Origin: Bacteroidota bacterium
Lineage (GTDB): Bacteria > Bacteroidota > Bacteroidia > Bacteroidales > Lentimicrobiaceae
Reading direction: 5' to 3'
DNA: 64,000 nt
NCBI GenBank assembly: GCA_023417935.1
Contig: JAEZDY010000023.1
Coordinates: 310,001-374,000, forward strand
The notes under the pieces are model-generated. The model searched no databases. It saw nothing but the letters and a program-made list of their open reading frames with translations, and had not been told where the DNA came from. Position 1 is the first letter of the stretch; each line of letters begins with the position of its first letter. The translations under genes and the position numbers were made by a program. Of this stretch, positions 44,130 to 52,803 are shown in pieces.

Positions 44130-45113
44130 ATGGATAAGGTGCATTCATCAACCGTTCTCGTAACAGGGGGAGCAGGTTTTATAGGTTCAAACCTCGTTGA
44201 AGCGTTGCTTGCTCAAAGCAATAAAGTAATTTGCCTTGATAACTTTGCTACAGGTAAACGCTCAAATATTGCACCTTTCATGGATAATCCCCTGTTTATG
44301 CTCGTTGAAGGAGATATTCGCGATCAAGATACCTGTTTCTTGGCATGTAAAGGTGTTGATTTTGTGCTTCATCAGGCAGCATTAGGTTCTGTACCACGGT
44401 CAATTAATGATCCTGTTACTTCAACTGAAGTAAATATAGACGGATTTGTAAAAATGCTGGTTGCAGCGCGAGATGCAAAAGTAAAAAGGTTTGTTTATGC
44501 TGCAAGTTCGTCCACTTATGGAGATCATCCCGCACTTCCAAAAATTGAAGATGTCATTGGCAATCCACTATCGCCTTACGCTATAACTAAGTATGTAAAC
44601 GAGTTGTACGCAAAAGTGTTTGCTGATCTATATGGCATAGAAACAATAGGACTAAGGTACTTTAATGTATTCGGTAAACGTCAGGATCCTGATGGTGCCT
44701 ATGCTGCTGTAATCCCACGTTTTATAAAAACGATGCTTAAAGATGAGCAACCTGTAATAAATGGCGATGGAACTCAATCACGTGATTTCACTTACATTGA
44801 TAATGTTGTGCAAATTAACCAACTGGCATTATTAACACGTAATCCTGAAAGTTTGAATTCAGTTTATAATGTTGCATTTGGTGAGAATACTTCATTAAAT
44901 GAATTGTATAACTATCTTGTTGAATTTCTTTCTGAATATCGGCCATCTATTAAAGAGATTAAGCCAAAATATGGGCCTCCCCGCAAGGGAGATGTTATGC
45001 ATTCTCTTGCTTCCATTGATAAGGCTAAAACGCTCCTGGGGTATAATCCACAGTATAATATAAGTCAGGGATTGAAAGTGGCCATTCAGTGGTATTTTGA
45101 AAACTTAAAATAG
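44130..45113 (+). CDS. NAD-dependent UDP-N-acetylglucosamine 4-epimerase-like enzyme (WbpP type)
   Basis: A 327-residue extended SDR. It has the NAD-binding GGAGFIG (13-19), the active-site AASSSTYGDHP (125-134), and Tyr150/Lys154 in SPYAITK. The pattern AASSSTYGDHPALPKIE...NPLSPYAITK matches WbpP/VipB, which interconverts UDP-GlcNAc and UDP-GalNAc for surface polysaccharides. ATG 44130 is chosen because the longer frame (44046) overlaps the DUF4340 gene by 74 bases. The link to gldFG is unexplained, unless the transporter moves a glycan or glycoprotein. Confidence 0.88.
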   Translation: MDKVHSSTVLVTGGAGFIGSNLVEALLAQSNKVICLDNFATGKRSNIAPFMDNPLFMLVEGDIRDQDTCFLACKGVDFVLHQAALGSVPRSINDPVTSTEVNIDGFVKMLVAARDAKVKRFVYAASSSTYGDHPALPKIEDVIGNPLSPYAITKYVNELYAKVFADLYGIETIGLRYFNVFGKRQDPDGAYAAVIPRFIKTMLKDEQPVINGDGTQSRDFTYIDNVVQINQLALLTRNPESLNSVYNVAFGENTSLNELYNYLVEFLSEYRPSIKEIKPKYGPPRKGDVMHSLASIDKAKTLLGYNPQYNISQGLKVAIQWYFENLK

Positions 45114-45143
45114 TATTTCAATAGTAGAAGTTTTGCATCCTTT

Positions 45144-45554
45144 TTAAGAAACAATGCTTGCGACCAGTTTACGTGAACCGCCATTATTCCGGAATTCGCA
45201 TAAATAGATTCCCTGCCATGTCCCCAAATTTAATCTTTTGTCTGAGATGGGTATTTGAAGGGAGGTGCCTGTAAGTACTGACTTTATATGTGCTGGCATG
45301 TCATCCTTTCCTTCTTCTGAATGCTCATATAGGTCACTCCCTTCTGGTACCAACTTGTTAAAGAAAGTATCAAAGTCACGTAACACTTCTGAAGCTGAAT
45401 TTTCATTAATGCAAATTCCTGCTGATGTATGCTTTATGAATAGATGCATCACTCCTGTCTGAGGTAGATTGTGAAGATTGTGAATAATAATATCTGTGAT
45501 CAGGTGAAAACCTCTTTTAAATGGAGGAAGTGAAAATTCAAGTTGCTGAACCAT
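45144..45554 (-). CDS. YjbQ family (UPF0047) protein
   Basis: A 136-residue protein of the YjbQ/UPF0047 family. The core KHTSAGICINENSASEVLRDFDTFFNKL (about 43-70) and a later H-containing loop (HIKSVLTGTSLQIPI) match. Members show weak thiamine-phosphate synthase activity, and their main role is unknown. It is convergent with the epimerase, 30 bases from its stop, and lies downstream of citrate synthase on the same strand, separated by a strong hairpin. Confidence 0.88.
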   Translation of the reverse strand: MVQQLEFSLPPFKRGFHLITDIIIHNLHNLPQTGVMHLFIKHTSAGICINENSASEVLRDFDTFFNKLVPEGSDLYEHSEEGKDDMPAHIKSVLTGTSLQIPISDKRLNLGTWQGIYLCEFRNNGGSRKLVASIVS

Positions 45555-45654
45555 GCGTTAATGATTTAATAAAAACCTAAAATATCTAGTGTCGCGCCAA
45601 AAAAAAATATAAAAACCAAAGCTGTAATGTGAATTACAGGAATAATAATAAACA

Positions 45655-45699
45655 TCAGAGGCTAATGGATGGTTTCGGAAACTACCCATTAACCTCTGA
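45655..45699 (-). terminator. Long hairpin downstream of citrate synthase
   Basis: An inverted repeat: TCAGAGG-c-TAATGG pairs with CCATTA-a-CCTCTGA around a loop that itself can fold (GTTT-CGG-AAAC). It lies 57 bases after the citrate synthase stop on the minus strand and is followed there by a T-rich stretch (TGTTTATTATTATT). Probably a transcription terminator; on the plus strand the following TTATTTTTTG is also T-rich, so it may work in both directions. Confidence 0.6.
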
Positions 45700-45755
45700 A
45701 AGAAAATTATTTTTTGACTTCTTAATTATTTTATTTACAGATCTTTAACACTGTC

Positions 45756-47084
45756 TTAGTCTTCAATCACAACCGGTATACCAACGGCCATGTCTTCCAA
45801 CATTGCAGTTGTTAATGATTTTGGTCGTTCTAATGGATAACCAAGTGCTCTATCCCAAATAATATTGGCGCAAATACCTATTGAACGACCAATACCAAAG
45901 AGTACAGTATAAAAATCATATTCCTTTACCCCATAATGCCACTGAATGACACCTGACTGGGCATCGACATTAGGCCACGGGTTTTTGGCTTTACCTTGTT
46001 CACGCAAAATTGGCGGTACTACATCATAAAGCATACTTACAACTTTGAATAGTGAATCATCAGCCAAGTGTTTAAGACTGAATTCTCTTTGCAACATATA
46101 CCTAGGGTCGGTCTTTCGCAAAACAGCATGTCCAAAACCAGGAATTACTTGTCCTGACTTAAGTGTATCCCATACAAACTTGCTTAGTTGTTCTTTTGTC
46201 GGAACTTCACCATTCATGCTATCCATCAAATCCTGAAGCCAGCGTAGTACTTCTTGATTTGCCAAGCCATGCAATGGACCTGCTAAACCGTTTACCATAG
46301 CAGAAATAGATAGATACACATCTGAGAGAGAACTAGCAACCAAATGTCCTGTATGGGCGCTAACGTTACCGGCCTCATGATCAGCATGTACAATAAAGTG
46401 CATACGCGATACATCGTCATAAGGTTTAGGTATTCCCATCATGTGAGCAAAATTACCACCCATATCCAGATTTGGGTTTGATTGAATTCGTTTGCCATCG
46501 CGATATAGCTTGGCATAAATATAAGTTGCTACTTCCGGTAATTTGGCAAGCAAGTTCAATGTGTCCTCATATGTTGGATCCCAATAGTCAGCCTTATGCA
46601 ATCCACCGGCATGATACTTCTTAGTGAAGAATGATTCACGGTGCATTGTCAATATAGCAGTTGAAAATATTGTCATAGGATGACTGCAACATGGCATACC
46701 ATCAATTACTTCATAAATATACCTGGGAAGTATTCTGCGTTTATTAAATTCATCAGCTACTTCGGCAGCCTGCTCTTCATTTGGCATATCACCTGTGAGG
46801 AGCAAATAAAAAAGTGATTCAACTGTAGGCATTTCAGAGTTCTTTGCCTTTGGAAGTTTTTCAAAAACTTCCGGAAGTGTGTATCCCCTGTATCTGATGC
46901 CTTCCATGGGATCAAGGTATGATATATCAGACACCAGTGATTTTATCCCCCTCATACCACCAAGTATCTGACTAATAGTGATTGTGTCAACCACTACGTC
47001 ACCGTATTCCTTCATGAGTCTCTCGGTTCTTGGTCTCCAGTCCTGTATCTTTTCGTACAAGGTATCTTTAAGCCTCTTTGCCAT
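45756..47084 (-). CDS. gltA: Citrate synthase, eukaryote-like type
   Basis: A 442-residue citrate synthase. The active-site residues stand out: PLHGLANQEVL (His275-like), GFGHAVLRKTDPRY (His320-like) and VDAQSGVIQWHYG (Asp375-like). These segments read like the mitochondrial enzyme rather than E. coli GltA, a form known in many Bacteroidota. It condenses oxaloacetate and acetyl-CoA. It begins 31 bases after the isocitrate dehydrogenase and the two form an operon that drives the oxidative branch towards 2-oxoglutarate. No aconitase is in the window. Confidence 0.93.
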   Translation of the reverse strand: MAKRLKDTLYEKIQDWRPRTERLMKEYGDVVVDTITISQILGGMRGIKSLVSDISYLDPMEGIRYRGYTLPEVFEKLPKAKNSEMPTVESLFYLLLTGDMPNEEQAAEVADEFNKRRILPRYIYEVIDGMPCCSHPMTIFSTAILTMHRESFFTKKYHAGGLHKADYWDPTYEDTLNLLAKLPEVATYIYAKLYRDGKRIQSNPNLDMGGNFAHMMGIPKPYDDVSRMHFIVHADHEAGNVSAHTGHLVASSLSDVYLSISAMVNGLAGPLHGLANQEVLRWLQDLMDSMNGEVPTKEQLSKFVWDTLKSGQVIPGFGHAVLRKTDPRYMLQREFSLKHLADDSLFKVVSMLYDVVPPILREQGKAKNPWPNVDAQSGVIQWHYGVKEYDFYTVLFGIGRSIGICANIIWDRALGYPLERPKSLTTAMLEDMAVGIPVVIED

Positions 47085-47115
47085 TGTTGTGATTTATATA
47101 AGTTAAAAATTATTT

Positions 47116-48390
47116 TTATGTTGCTATTATCGCGTTAATCAATTCGGTACCAAATTCTGAAGTCTTAAGCTTAGTGGCATTCTCCATTTGCCTATGAAAA
47201 TCATAAGTTACTCTCTTACTTTTAACAGCCGTTTCAAGTGCCCTATAAACTAAAGCAGCAGCCTCATTCCAGCCCATATACTCCAACATCATTGCACCTG
47301 AGAGAATTACCGAACCCGGGTTAACCATATCAAGTCCAGCATATTTAGGAGCAGTTCCATGTGTTGCTTCAAAAATTGCATGACCGGTCACATAATTGAT
47401 ATTTGCACCGGGTGCAATACCAATTCCGCCAACCATTGCGGCTAAAGCATCTGAAATATAATCTCCATTAAGGTTTAAAGTCGCTATAACTGAATACTCA
47501 GCAGGTCTTAGCAATATCTGTTGTAAGAAAGCATCAGCAATTACATCTTTTACAATTACCTTACCAGCTTTAGCCGCTGTACTCATACTCTCTTCAGCTG
47601 ATTCCTTACCTTTATCTTTTGCAATGCGATCATATTCGGCCCATGTAAACACTTGGTCACCAAACTCTCTTTCGGCTAATTCATATCCCCAATTCTTAAA
47701 AGCTCCTTCAGTGAATTTCATTATGTTGCCTTTATGAACAAGGGTAAGTGAAGGCAATTTCCGATCGATTGTATATTTTAACGCTGCACGTATCAGCCTC
47801 TCGCTTCCTTCTTTAGAAACAGGTTTTATTCCAATTGAGCTGGTTTCAGGAAAGCGTATTTTGGTAACTTTCATCTCATTAATGAGGAAGTTTTTAACTT
47901 TCTCAACGTCAGCAGTGCCGTTCATATATTCTATTCCGGCATAAATATCTTCGGTGTTTTCCCTGAATATATGCATGTCTACCTTCTCTGGCTCTTTAAC
48001 AGGGCTAGGTACACCAGGAAGATATTTCACGGGGCGAAGACATACATATAGGTCAAGCTCTTGTCGCAATGCCACGTTTAAAGATCTAATCCCTTCTCCT
48101 ACCGGGGTAGTTAATGGACCTTTTATTCCTACAGTATACTTCTTGAATGCATCAAGGGTGGCAGTTGGTAACCATTCACCTGATAAATTAAAAGATTTTT
48201 CGCCTGCATATACTTCTTTCCAGACAATCTGTTTCTGATCTCCGTATGCCTGCTTAACTGCTGCATCAATTACACGGACTGAAGCTGCCCAGATGTCTGG
48301 TCCTGTTCCGTCACCTTCTATAAAAGGTATAACAGGCTTTTCAGGTACTGTTAGTTTTCCATCTTTGATGGTGATAATCTGTTCTTCCAT
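47116..48390 (-). CDS. icd: NADP-dependent isocitrate dehydrogenase
   Basis: A 424-residue enzyme of the E. coli Icd type: FIEGDGTGPDIW, the substrate Ser in GIRSLNVALRQ, HIFRENTEDIYAGIE and HGTAPKYAGLD, where Lys-Tyr selects NADP over NAD. It converts isocitrate to 2-oxoglutarate and provides NADPH for biosynthesis. It is the first gene of the icd-gltA operon. The sequence TAACTTTA (48412-48419), one base off the -7 consensus, lies 22 bases before the ATG. It is divergent from the DCC gene. Confidence 0.95.
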   Translation of the reverse strand: MEEQIITIKDGKLTVPEKPVIPFIEGDGTGPDIWAASVRVIDAAVKQAYGDQKQIVWKEVYAGEKSFNLSGEWLPTATLDAFKKYTVGIKGPLTTPVGEGIRSLNVALRQELDLYVCLRPVKYLPGVPSPVKEPEKVDMHIFRENTEDIYAGIEYMNGTADVEKVKNFLINEMKVTKIRFPETSSIGIKPVSKEGSERLIRAALKYTIDRKLPSLTLVHKGNIMKFTEGAFKNWGYELAEREFGDQVFTWAEYDRIAKDKGKESAEESMSTAAKAGKVIVKDVIADAFLQQILLRPAEYSVIATLNLNGDYISDALAAMVGGIGIAPGANINYVTGHAIFEATHGTAPKYAGLDMVNPGSVILSGAMMLEYMGWNEAAALVYRALETAVKSKRVTYDFHRQMENATKLKTSEFGTELINAIIAT

Positions 48391-48583
48391 TATTAATTTT
48401 TAGGAGCTAAAGTTATTAAAAAATATTACACATGCAAGAAACTACATTTTTGATTGTAACATTTTTCTCTTTTCCGCTAATAACAATCATTTCAAGCATT
48501 TGTTCGGTAATAAACATCTCAAGTGCATGCCTATATTTACACAATTTTAAAGCTAACATTCGATGTTATTTTGTTAATGTATT

Positions 48584-48994
48584 ATGAATCTGGCTGATCT
48601 TTCACCTGAAAAGGGACTCATAGTTTTCGACAGTTATTGTGTACTCTGTAGTACCACAGTATACTTATTAATGAAGATTGATAAAAGAAAGCATCTATTT
48701 TTTACAACATTTGATTCAAAAGTCTGGAAGGAAATAAATAGTGAAACATTAGCAGGACCTGACAGCATAGTCTTTTTTAAGGGCGGAAAATCATATATTC
48801 AATCAGATGCAGTAATAATGATAATTGACACACTTGATTATCCATGGAAATTGCTGAATTTTATCAAGTTAATACCTCGTAGGCTTCGTGAGAAATTATA
48901 CCGTCTGGTAGCAAGAAACCGTTATACAATCTTCGGAATGAAGGACAATTGTAGTATTCCTTCTAATGAAATCAAAACAAGATATCTCACCTGA
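48584..48994 (+). CDS. DCC family thiol-disulfide oxidoreductase-like protein
   Basis: A 136-residue protein of the DUF393/DCC family, named for its D-x-x-C-x-x-C motif: here FDSYCVLC (15-22) with Cys19 and Cys22. The fold is thioredoxin-like, and the family is predicted, without firm proof, to handle thiols. A hydrophobic-basic C-terminal half (LNFIKLIPRRLREKLYRLVARNRY) is typical. It lies 61 bases before the TonB receptor and might be co-expressed, although that receptor has its own -7 element. Confidence 0.82.
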   Translation: MNLADLSPEKGLIVFDSYCVLCSTTVYLLMKIDKRKHLFFTTFDSKVWKEINSETLAGPDSIVFFKGGKSYIQSDAVIMIIDTLDYPWKLLNFIKLIPRRLREKLYRLVARNRYTIFGMKDNCSIPSNEIKTRYLT

Positions 48995-49021
48995 TTTTAA
49001 TTGTTGTAGCCCAATTTTCCT

Positions 49022-49029
49022 TATTTTTG
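49022..49029 (+). promoter_or_regulatory. -7 promoter element for the TonB-dependent receptor
   Basis: TATTTTTG lies 26 bases before ATG 49056. It excludes the longer frame start at 48966, which overlaps the DCC gene. Confidence 0.6.
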
Positions 49030-49055
49030 CTGTCTATCATTACACAACAGCACTC

Positions 49056-51386
49056 ATGCAGTCTTTAAAAACCTTATTAATTGCTTCCGCACTTTTTTTT
49101 GTGGCTGGGCTTTACACTTTATCTGCACAGGATGGAGTCATCAGAGGATTTGTATATGAAAAGGAAACAGGTGAACCTGTTATCTTTACCAATGTATATC
49201 TACATCGTACATCGTATGGTGCTGCAACTGATGTTAACGGATATTTTACAATTTCAAAGATTCCGACAGGAAATTACACCTTAATGGTTACTTATATGGG
49301 TTATGATACAGTTCGTGAACCCATAACATTAGCTAAAGGACAAGTAATAACCAAAAAGCTTTTTGTAAGTAAAGCTGCATTCAATCTTGAAGAAGTACAA
49401 ATCACAGCTGAACAAGCAGAGGCTCGTACTGATACACGTACCTCAGTTATTAAGATTACTCCTAAACAAATAAGCCGCATTCCAACTATTGGTGGACAGC
49501 CTGACCTTGCCCAGTATTTGCAGGTTCTCCCAGGTGTTGTATTCACTGGTGACCAAGGTGGACAATTGTATATCAGGGGTGGATCTCCTATTCAAAACAA
49601 AGTACTTCTTGACGGAATGGTCATCTATAATCCATTCCATTCCATTGGATTGTTTTCAGTATTCGACACTGATATTTTACGTAATGCTGACATTTTTACT
49701 GGAGGCTATAATGCTGAATATGGCGGTAGGATCTCTTCAATAATGGACCTTACAACAAGAGATGGTAATAAAAAAAGGATAGCAGGTAAGGTTGGAGCCA
49801 GCACATTTGGAGGGAAACTTATGCTGGAAGGACCAATTAAAAAGCAAACAGATGATGGAGATGGTAGTTTATCATTCTTACTGACAGCTAAGAATTCATA
49901 TCTCAAACAAAGTTCTGAGATATTCTATAATTACATTGATACCGCCGGATTGCCATTTAATTACACCGATGTTTATGGAAAAATTTCAATAAATGCTTCT
50001 AACGGTTCTAAAGTAAACGTATATGGCTTTAGTTTTAATGACAAAGTTGACTACACTAATCTTGCAACTTATGAATGGCATAGTAAGGGCGCAGGGGCAA
50101 ACTTTGTTGTTATTCCGGGTAGCAACCCTGTGCTGATGGAAGGGAATGTTGCTTTCTCAAGCTATGATATAGGCATGAAAGAACAAGCACAACCCACTCG
50201 ATCAAGTGTAATAAATGGTTTCAACCTGGGGTTAGGTTTTACTTATTTCCTTGGCAAAAATGAAATAAAGTACGGCCTGGAAATGCTTGGATTTAAAACC
50301 GTTTTTGATTTCACCAACACAGTAGGCCTTAAGTATAATCAAACAGAAAATACTACTGAAATAGCAGCATTTGTCAAGTATAAACTTTCAAAAGGGAAAC
50401 TGCTCCTTGAACCGGGTATGCGTGTTCAGTATTATGCTTCGCTCTCCAATTTCTCTCCAGAGCCCCGACTTGCTGCAAAGTATAATATTACAGACCACAT
50501 CAGGTTCAAAATGGCCGCTGGATTCTATTCCCAGAACCTCATTAGTGCCAATTCTGATAGGGATGTTGTAAACCTGTTTTATGGTTTTCTTTCCGGCCAG
50601 GATAATTTGCAACAAACCTTTAAAGGAAAGGACGTAACCCATAAACTGCAGAAATCCCAGCATATAGTTGCAGGTTTTGAGTTTGACCCATTCCCTTATA
50701 CCAGCATAAATCTTGAGGGATACTACAAGAATTTCTCTCAGCTAACAAACATGAACCGGAACAAGATATTTAATGATACTGATCCGTATACAAACAAAAC
50801 CAGCCCAAATTATGTAGAAGATTATTTCAGAAAAGACTTTATAATTGAGCAAGGAAATGCAAACGGTGTCGACATGTCATTAAAATATGACCGTAAAAAG
50901 ATTTACTTATGGGCAGTTTACTCTCTTGCCTTCGTAAACCGGTCAGATGAGTTTGAAGATTATGTGCCCCACTATGATCGCCGCCACAATGTCAATCTGG
51001 TATCATCTTATAGGTTTGGAAGTGAACTCTCATGGGAATTTAATGCACGTTGGAATTTTGGATCAGGATTCCCTTTTACTCAAAATCAGGGCATGTATGA
51101 AAAGTTACCTTTCAATAATGGTGTGATTACTGACTATACCACTGAAAACGGCCAATTAGGAATTGTTTATGCCAAATACAACGCTGAAAGGTTGCCATTC
51201 TATCATCGCCTCGACCTGAGCATGATGAAACGGTTCAGAATGGGTGAGAATGGTATTCTTGAAGCAAATTTAAGTGTTACAAATGTTTATGACAGGGATA
51301 ACATTTTCTACATAAACCGACTAACTTCAGAGAAAGTTTACCAATTACCGGTAATGCCAAGTTTTGGATTAACAATGTCGTTCTAA
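49056..51386 (+). CDS. TonB-dependent receptor with N-terminal carboxypeptidase-regulatory-like domain
   Basis: A 776-residue outer-membrane receptor. ATG 49056 gives a normal signal peptide (MQSLKTLLIASALFFVAG, cleaved near TLSA-QDG). A CarboxypepD_reg-like beta domain follows (about 28-110, GFVYEKETGEPVIFTNVYL, TGNYTLMVTYMGYDT), then a plug domain (about 120-235, with YIRGGSPIQNKVLLDGMVIYN), then a beta-barrel to the end (MPSFGLTMSF). This is the SusC-like or siderophore-receptor layout of Bacteroidota. No SusD partner is adjacent, so it probably does not belong to a polysaccharide utilisation locus; its ligand is unknown. Confidence 0.9.
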   Translation: MQSLKTLLIASALFFVAGLYTLSAQDGVIRGFVYEKETGEPVIFTNVYLHRTSYGAATDVNGYFTISKIPTGNYTLMVTYMGYDTVREPITLAKGQVITKKLFVSKAAFNLEEVQITAEQAEARTDTRTSVIKITPKQISRIPTIGGQPDLAQYLQVLPGVVFTGDQGGQLYIRGGSPIQNKVLLDGMVIYNPFHSIGLFSVFDTDILRNADIFTGGYNAEYGGRISSIMDLTTRDGNKKRIAGKVGASTFGGKLMLEGPIKKQTDDGDGSLSFLLTAKNSYLKQSSEIFYNYIDTAGLPFNYTDVYGKISINASNGSKVNVYGFSFNDKVDYTNLATYEWHSKGAGANFVVIPGSNPVLMEGNVAFSSYDIGMKEQAQPTRSSVINGFNLGLGFTYFLGKNEIKYGLEMLGFKTVFDFTNTVGLKYNQTENTTEIAAFVKYKLSKGKLLLEPGMRVQYYASLSNFSPEPRLAAKYNITDHIRFKMAAGFYSQNLISANSDRDVVNLFYGFLSGQDNLQQTFKGKDVTHKLQKSQHIVAGFEFDPFPYTSINLEGYYKNFSQLTNMNRNKIFNDTDPYTNKTSPNYVEDYFRKDFIIEQGNANGVDMSLKYDRKKIYLWAVYSLAFVNRSDEFEDYVPHYDRRHNVNLVSSYRFGSELSWEFNARWNFGSGFPFTQNQGMYEKLPFNNGVITDYTTENGQLGIVYAKYNAERLPFYHRLDLSMMKRFRMGENGILEANLSVTNVYDRDNIFYINRLTSEKVYQLPVMPSFGLTMSF

Positions 51387-51387
51387 A

Positions 51388-51840
51388 TCATTCTTTGTTC
51401 CTGGAATCAATTAATATGGTAACAGGGCCATCATTGACTAGCTTAACCTCCATGTGAGCACCAAACCAACCCGCTTTAACTTCTTTTCCGGTTAGTTTTT
51501 CAAGGCTTTTAATAAACTGCTCATATAAAGGTATTGCCTGTTCAGGGCGTGCTGCTTTAATGTATGAAGGGCGGTTTCCCTTCCTTGTTTCTGCATGAAG
51601 TGTAAACTGGCTTACAACAATTAGTTCACCATCAACATCGCTCAGCGAAAGGTTCATCACACCTTGCTCATCATCGAATATTCTTAAACGTATAATTTTT
51701 CCTGACAGGTAATCAATATCCTCAACAGTATCACTGTTTTCTATTCCAAGCAGAACTAACAATCCACTTTTAATTGAATTGCTTTCGGCATTTTCATTAG
51801 TGACTGATGCTGAGCTAACGCGTTGAATGACAACTCTCAT
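51388..51840 (-). CDS. dtd: D-aminoacyl-tRNA deacylase
   Basis: A 150-residue enzyme that removes D-amino acids (for example D-Tyr) and mischarged Gly from tRNAs. The two signatures are visible: VVSQFTLHAET (about 74-84), with the SQFTL motif, and NDGPVTILIDS (about 135-145), with the cross-subunit Gly-Pro. Third in the dprA-rsgA-dtd run; it starts 12 bases after rsgA ends, and its stop lies one base from the stop of the convergent TonB receptor gene. Confidence 0.95.
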   Translation of the reverse strand: MRVVIQRVSSASVTNENAESNSIKSGLLVLLGIENSDTVEDIDYLSGKIIRLRIFDDEQGVMNLSLSDVDGELIVVSQFTLHAETRKGNRPSYIKAARPEQAIPLYEQFIKSLEKLTGKEVKAGWFGAHMEVKLVNDGPVTILIDSRNKE

Positions 51841-51852
51841 AAATGACTTCTA

Positions 51853-52803
51853 TTATTGAGTTCCACTGTAATCGGCTTCATCAAAATATTCATCATTTTG
51901 GATGCTTATATAATTGGCATACCTACTTTGGCTAATCAATCCTTTGGCAAGTGCTGCTTTCACAGCACAACCTGGCTCGTGAACATGGGTGCAATTATTA
52001 AACTGACAATTATGCATAAGTTGACGCATTTCCGGAAAACGTTCTGCAATCTCTTGTTTGTCGAAATCAGTTAAACCAAATTCCTTTATTCCGGGTGTAT
52101 CTATTATAAAACCACCAAAGCTCAAGGGCATCATCTCAGCAAATGTAGTGGTATGTTTTCCCTTTTGGTGATATCCTGATATCTCACCAACTTTACGTAG
52201 CAGGCCTGGTTCTATTGCATTTATGATGGCTGTTTTACCAACACCCGAGTGTCCGCTGATGAGGCTTACTTTATCTCTTAAAAGAGCTTTCACCTCTTGA
52301 ATGCCGACACTTTTCAACGCTGATGTGCGAAAGCAGAGATATCCCAATCCTTCATATAATTCAACCAGCTTATTAAGCTTGGTCAATGCCTCTCCGTGTA
52401 TTATGTCAATCTTATTAAAGATCAGCATCGCAGGAATATGATACGCCTCTGCAGTTACAAGAAATCTGTCAATGAATCCTGTTGAAGTTCGGGGACTTGT
52501 AAGCGTAACCATAACTATTGCCTGGTCTATGTTTGCTGCAATAATATGTGACTGCTTGCTAAGACGTGTAGCCTTACGGATAATGTAATTATGACGTGGC
52601 TCAATGGCATTTATCAAACCAACTTTTTCTCCCTGTCCAATAATATATCTTACCTTATCCCCCACTGCCAGTGGATTTGTTGAACGTATTCCCTTTATCC
52701 TGAAATTGCCTTTTAAGCGACACTCAAGCACATTACCTTCAGTGTTCATTACATTGCATGAACTACCGGTTGAACGCACAACTATGCCACTATATTCTTC
52801 CAT
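51853..52803 (-). CDS. rsgA: Ribosome small subunit-dependent GTPase A
   Basis: A 316-residue circularly permuted GTPase. An N-terminal OB domain (GIVVRSTGSSCNV...) precedes the rearranged G motifs: FNKID (G4), then GHSGVGKT (G1), DTPGIKEF (G3), and the zinc site NCTHVHEPGC. The permuted order marks RsgA, which helps mature the 30S subunit. GKT replaces the more usual GKS at G1, a mild variant. Its start overlaps the dprA stop by 14 bases. Confidence 0.95.
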   Translation of the reverse strand: MEEYSGIVVRSTGSSCNVMNTEGNVLECRLKGNFRIKGIRSTNPLAVGDKVRYIIGQGEKVGLINAIEPRHNYIIRKATRLSKQSHIIAANIDQAIVMVTLTSPRTSTGFIDRFLVTAEAYHIPAMLIFNKIDIIHGEALTKLNKLVELYEGLGYLCFRTSALKSVGIQEVKALLRDKVSLISGHSGVGKTAIINAIEPGLLRKVGEISGYHQKGKHTTTFAEMMPLSFGGFIIDTPGIKEFGLTDFDKQEIAERFPEMRQLMHNCQFNNCTHVHEPGCAVKAALAKGLISQSRYANYISIQNDEYFDEADYSGTQ

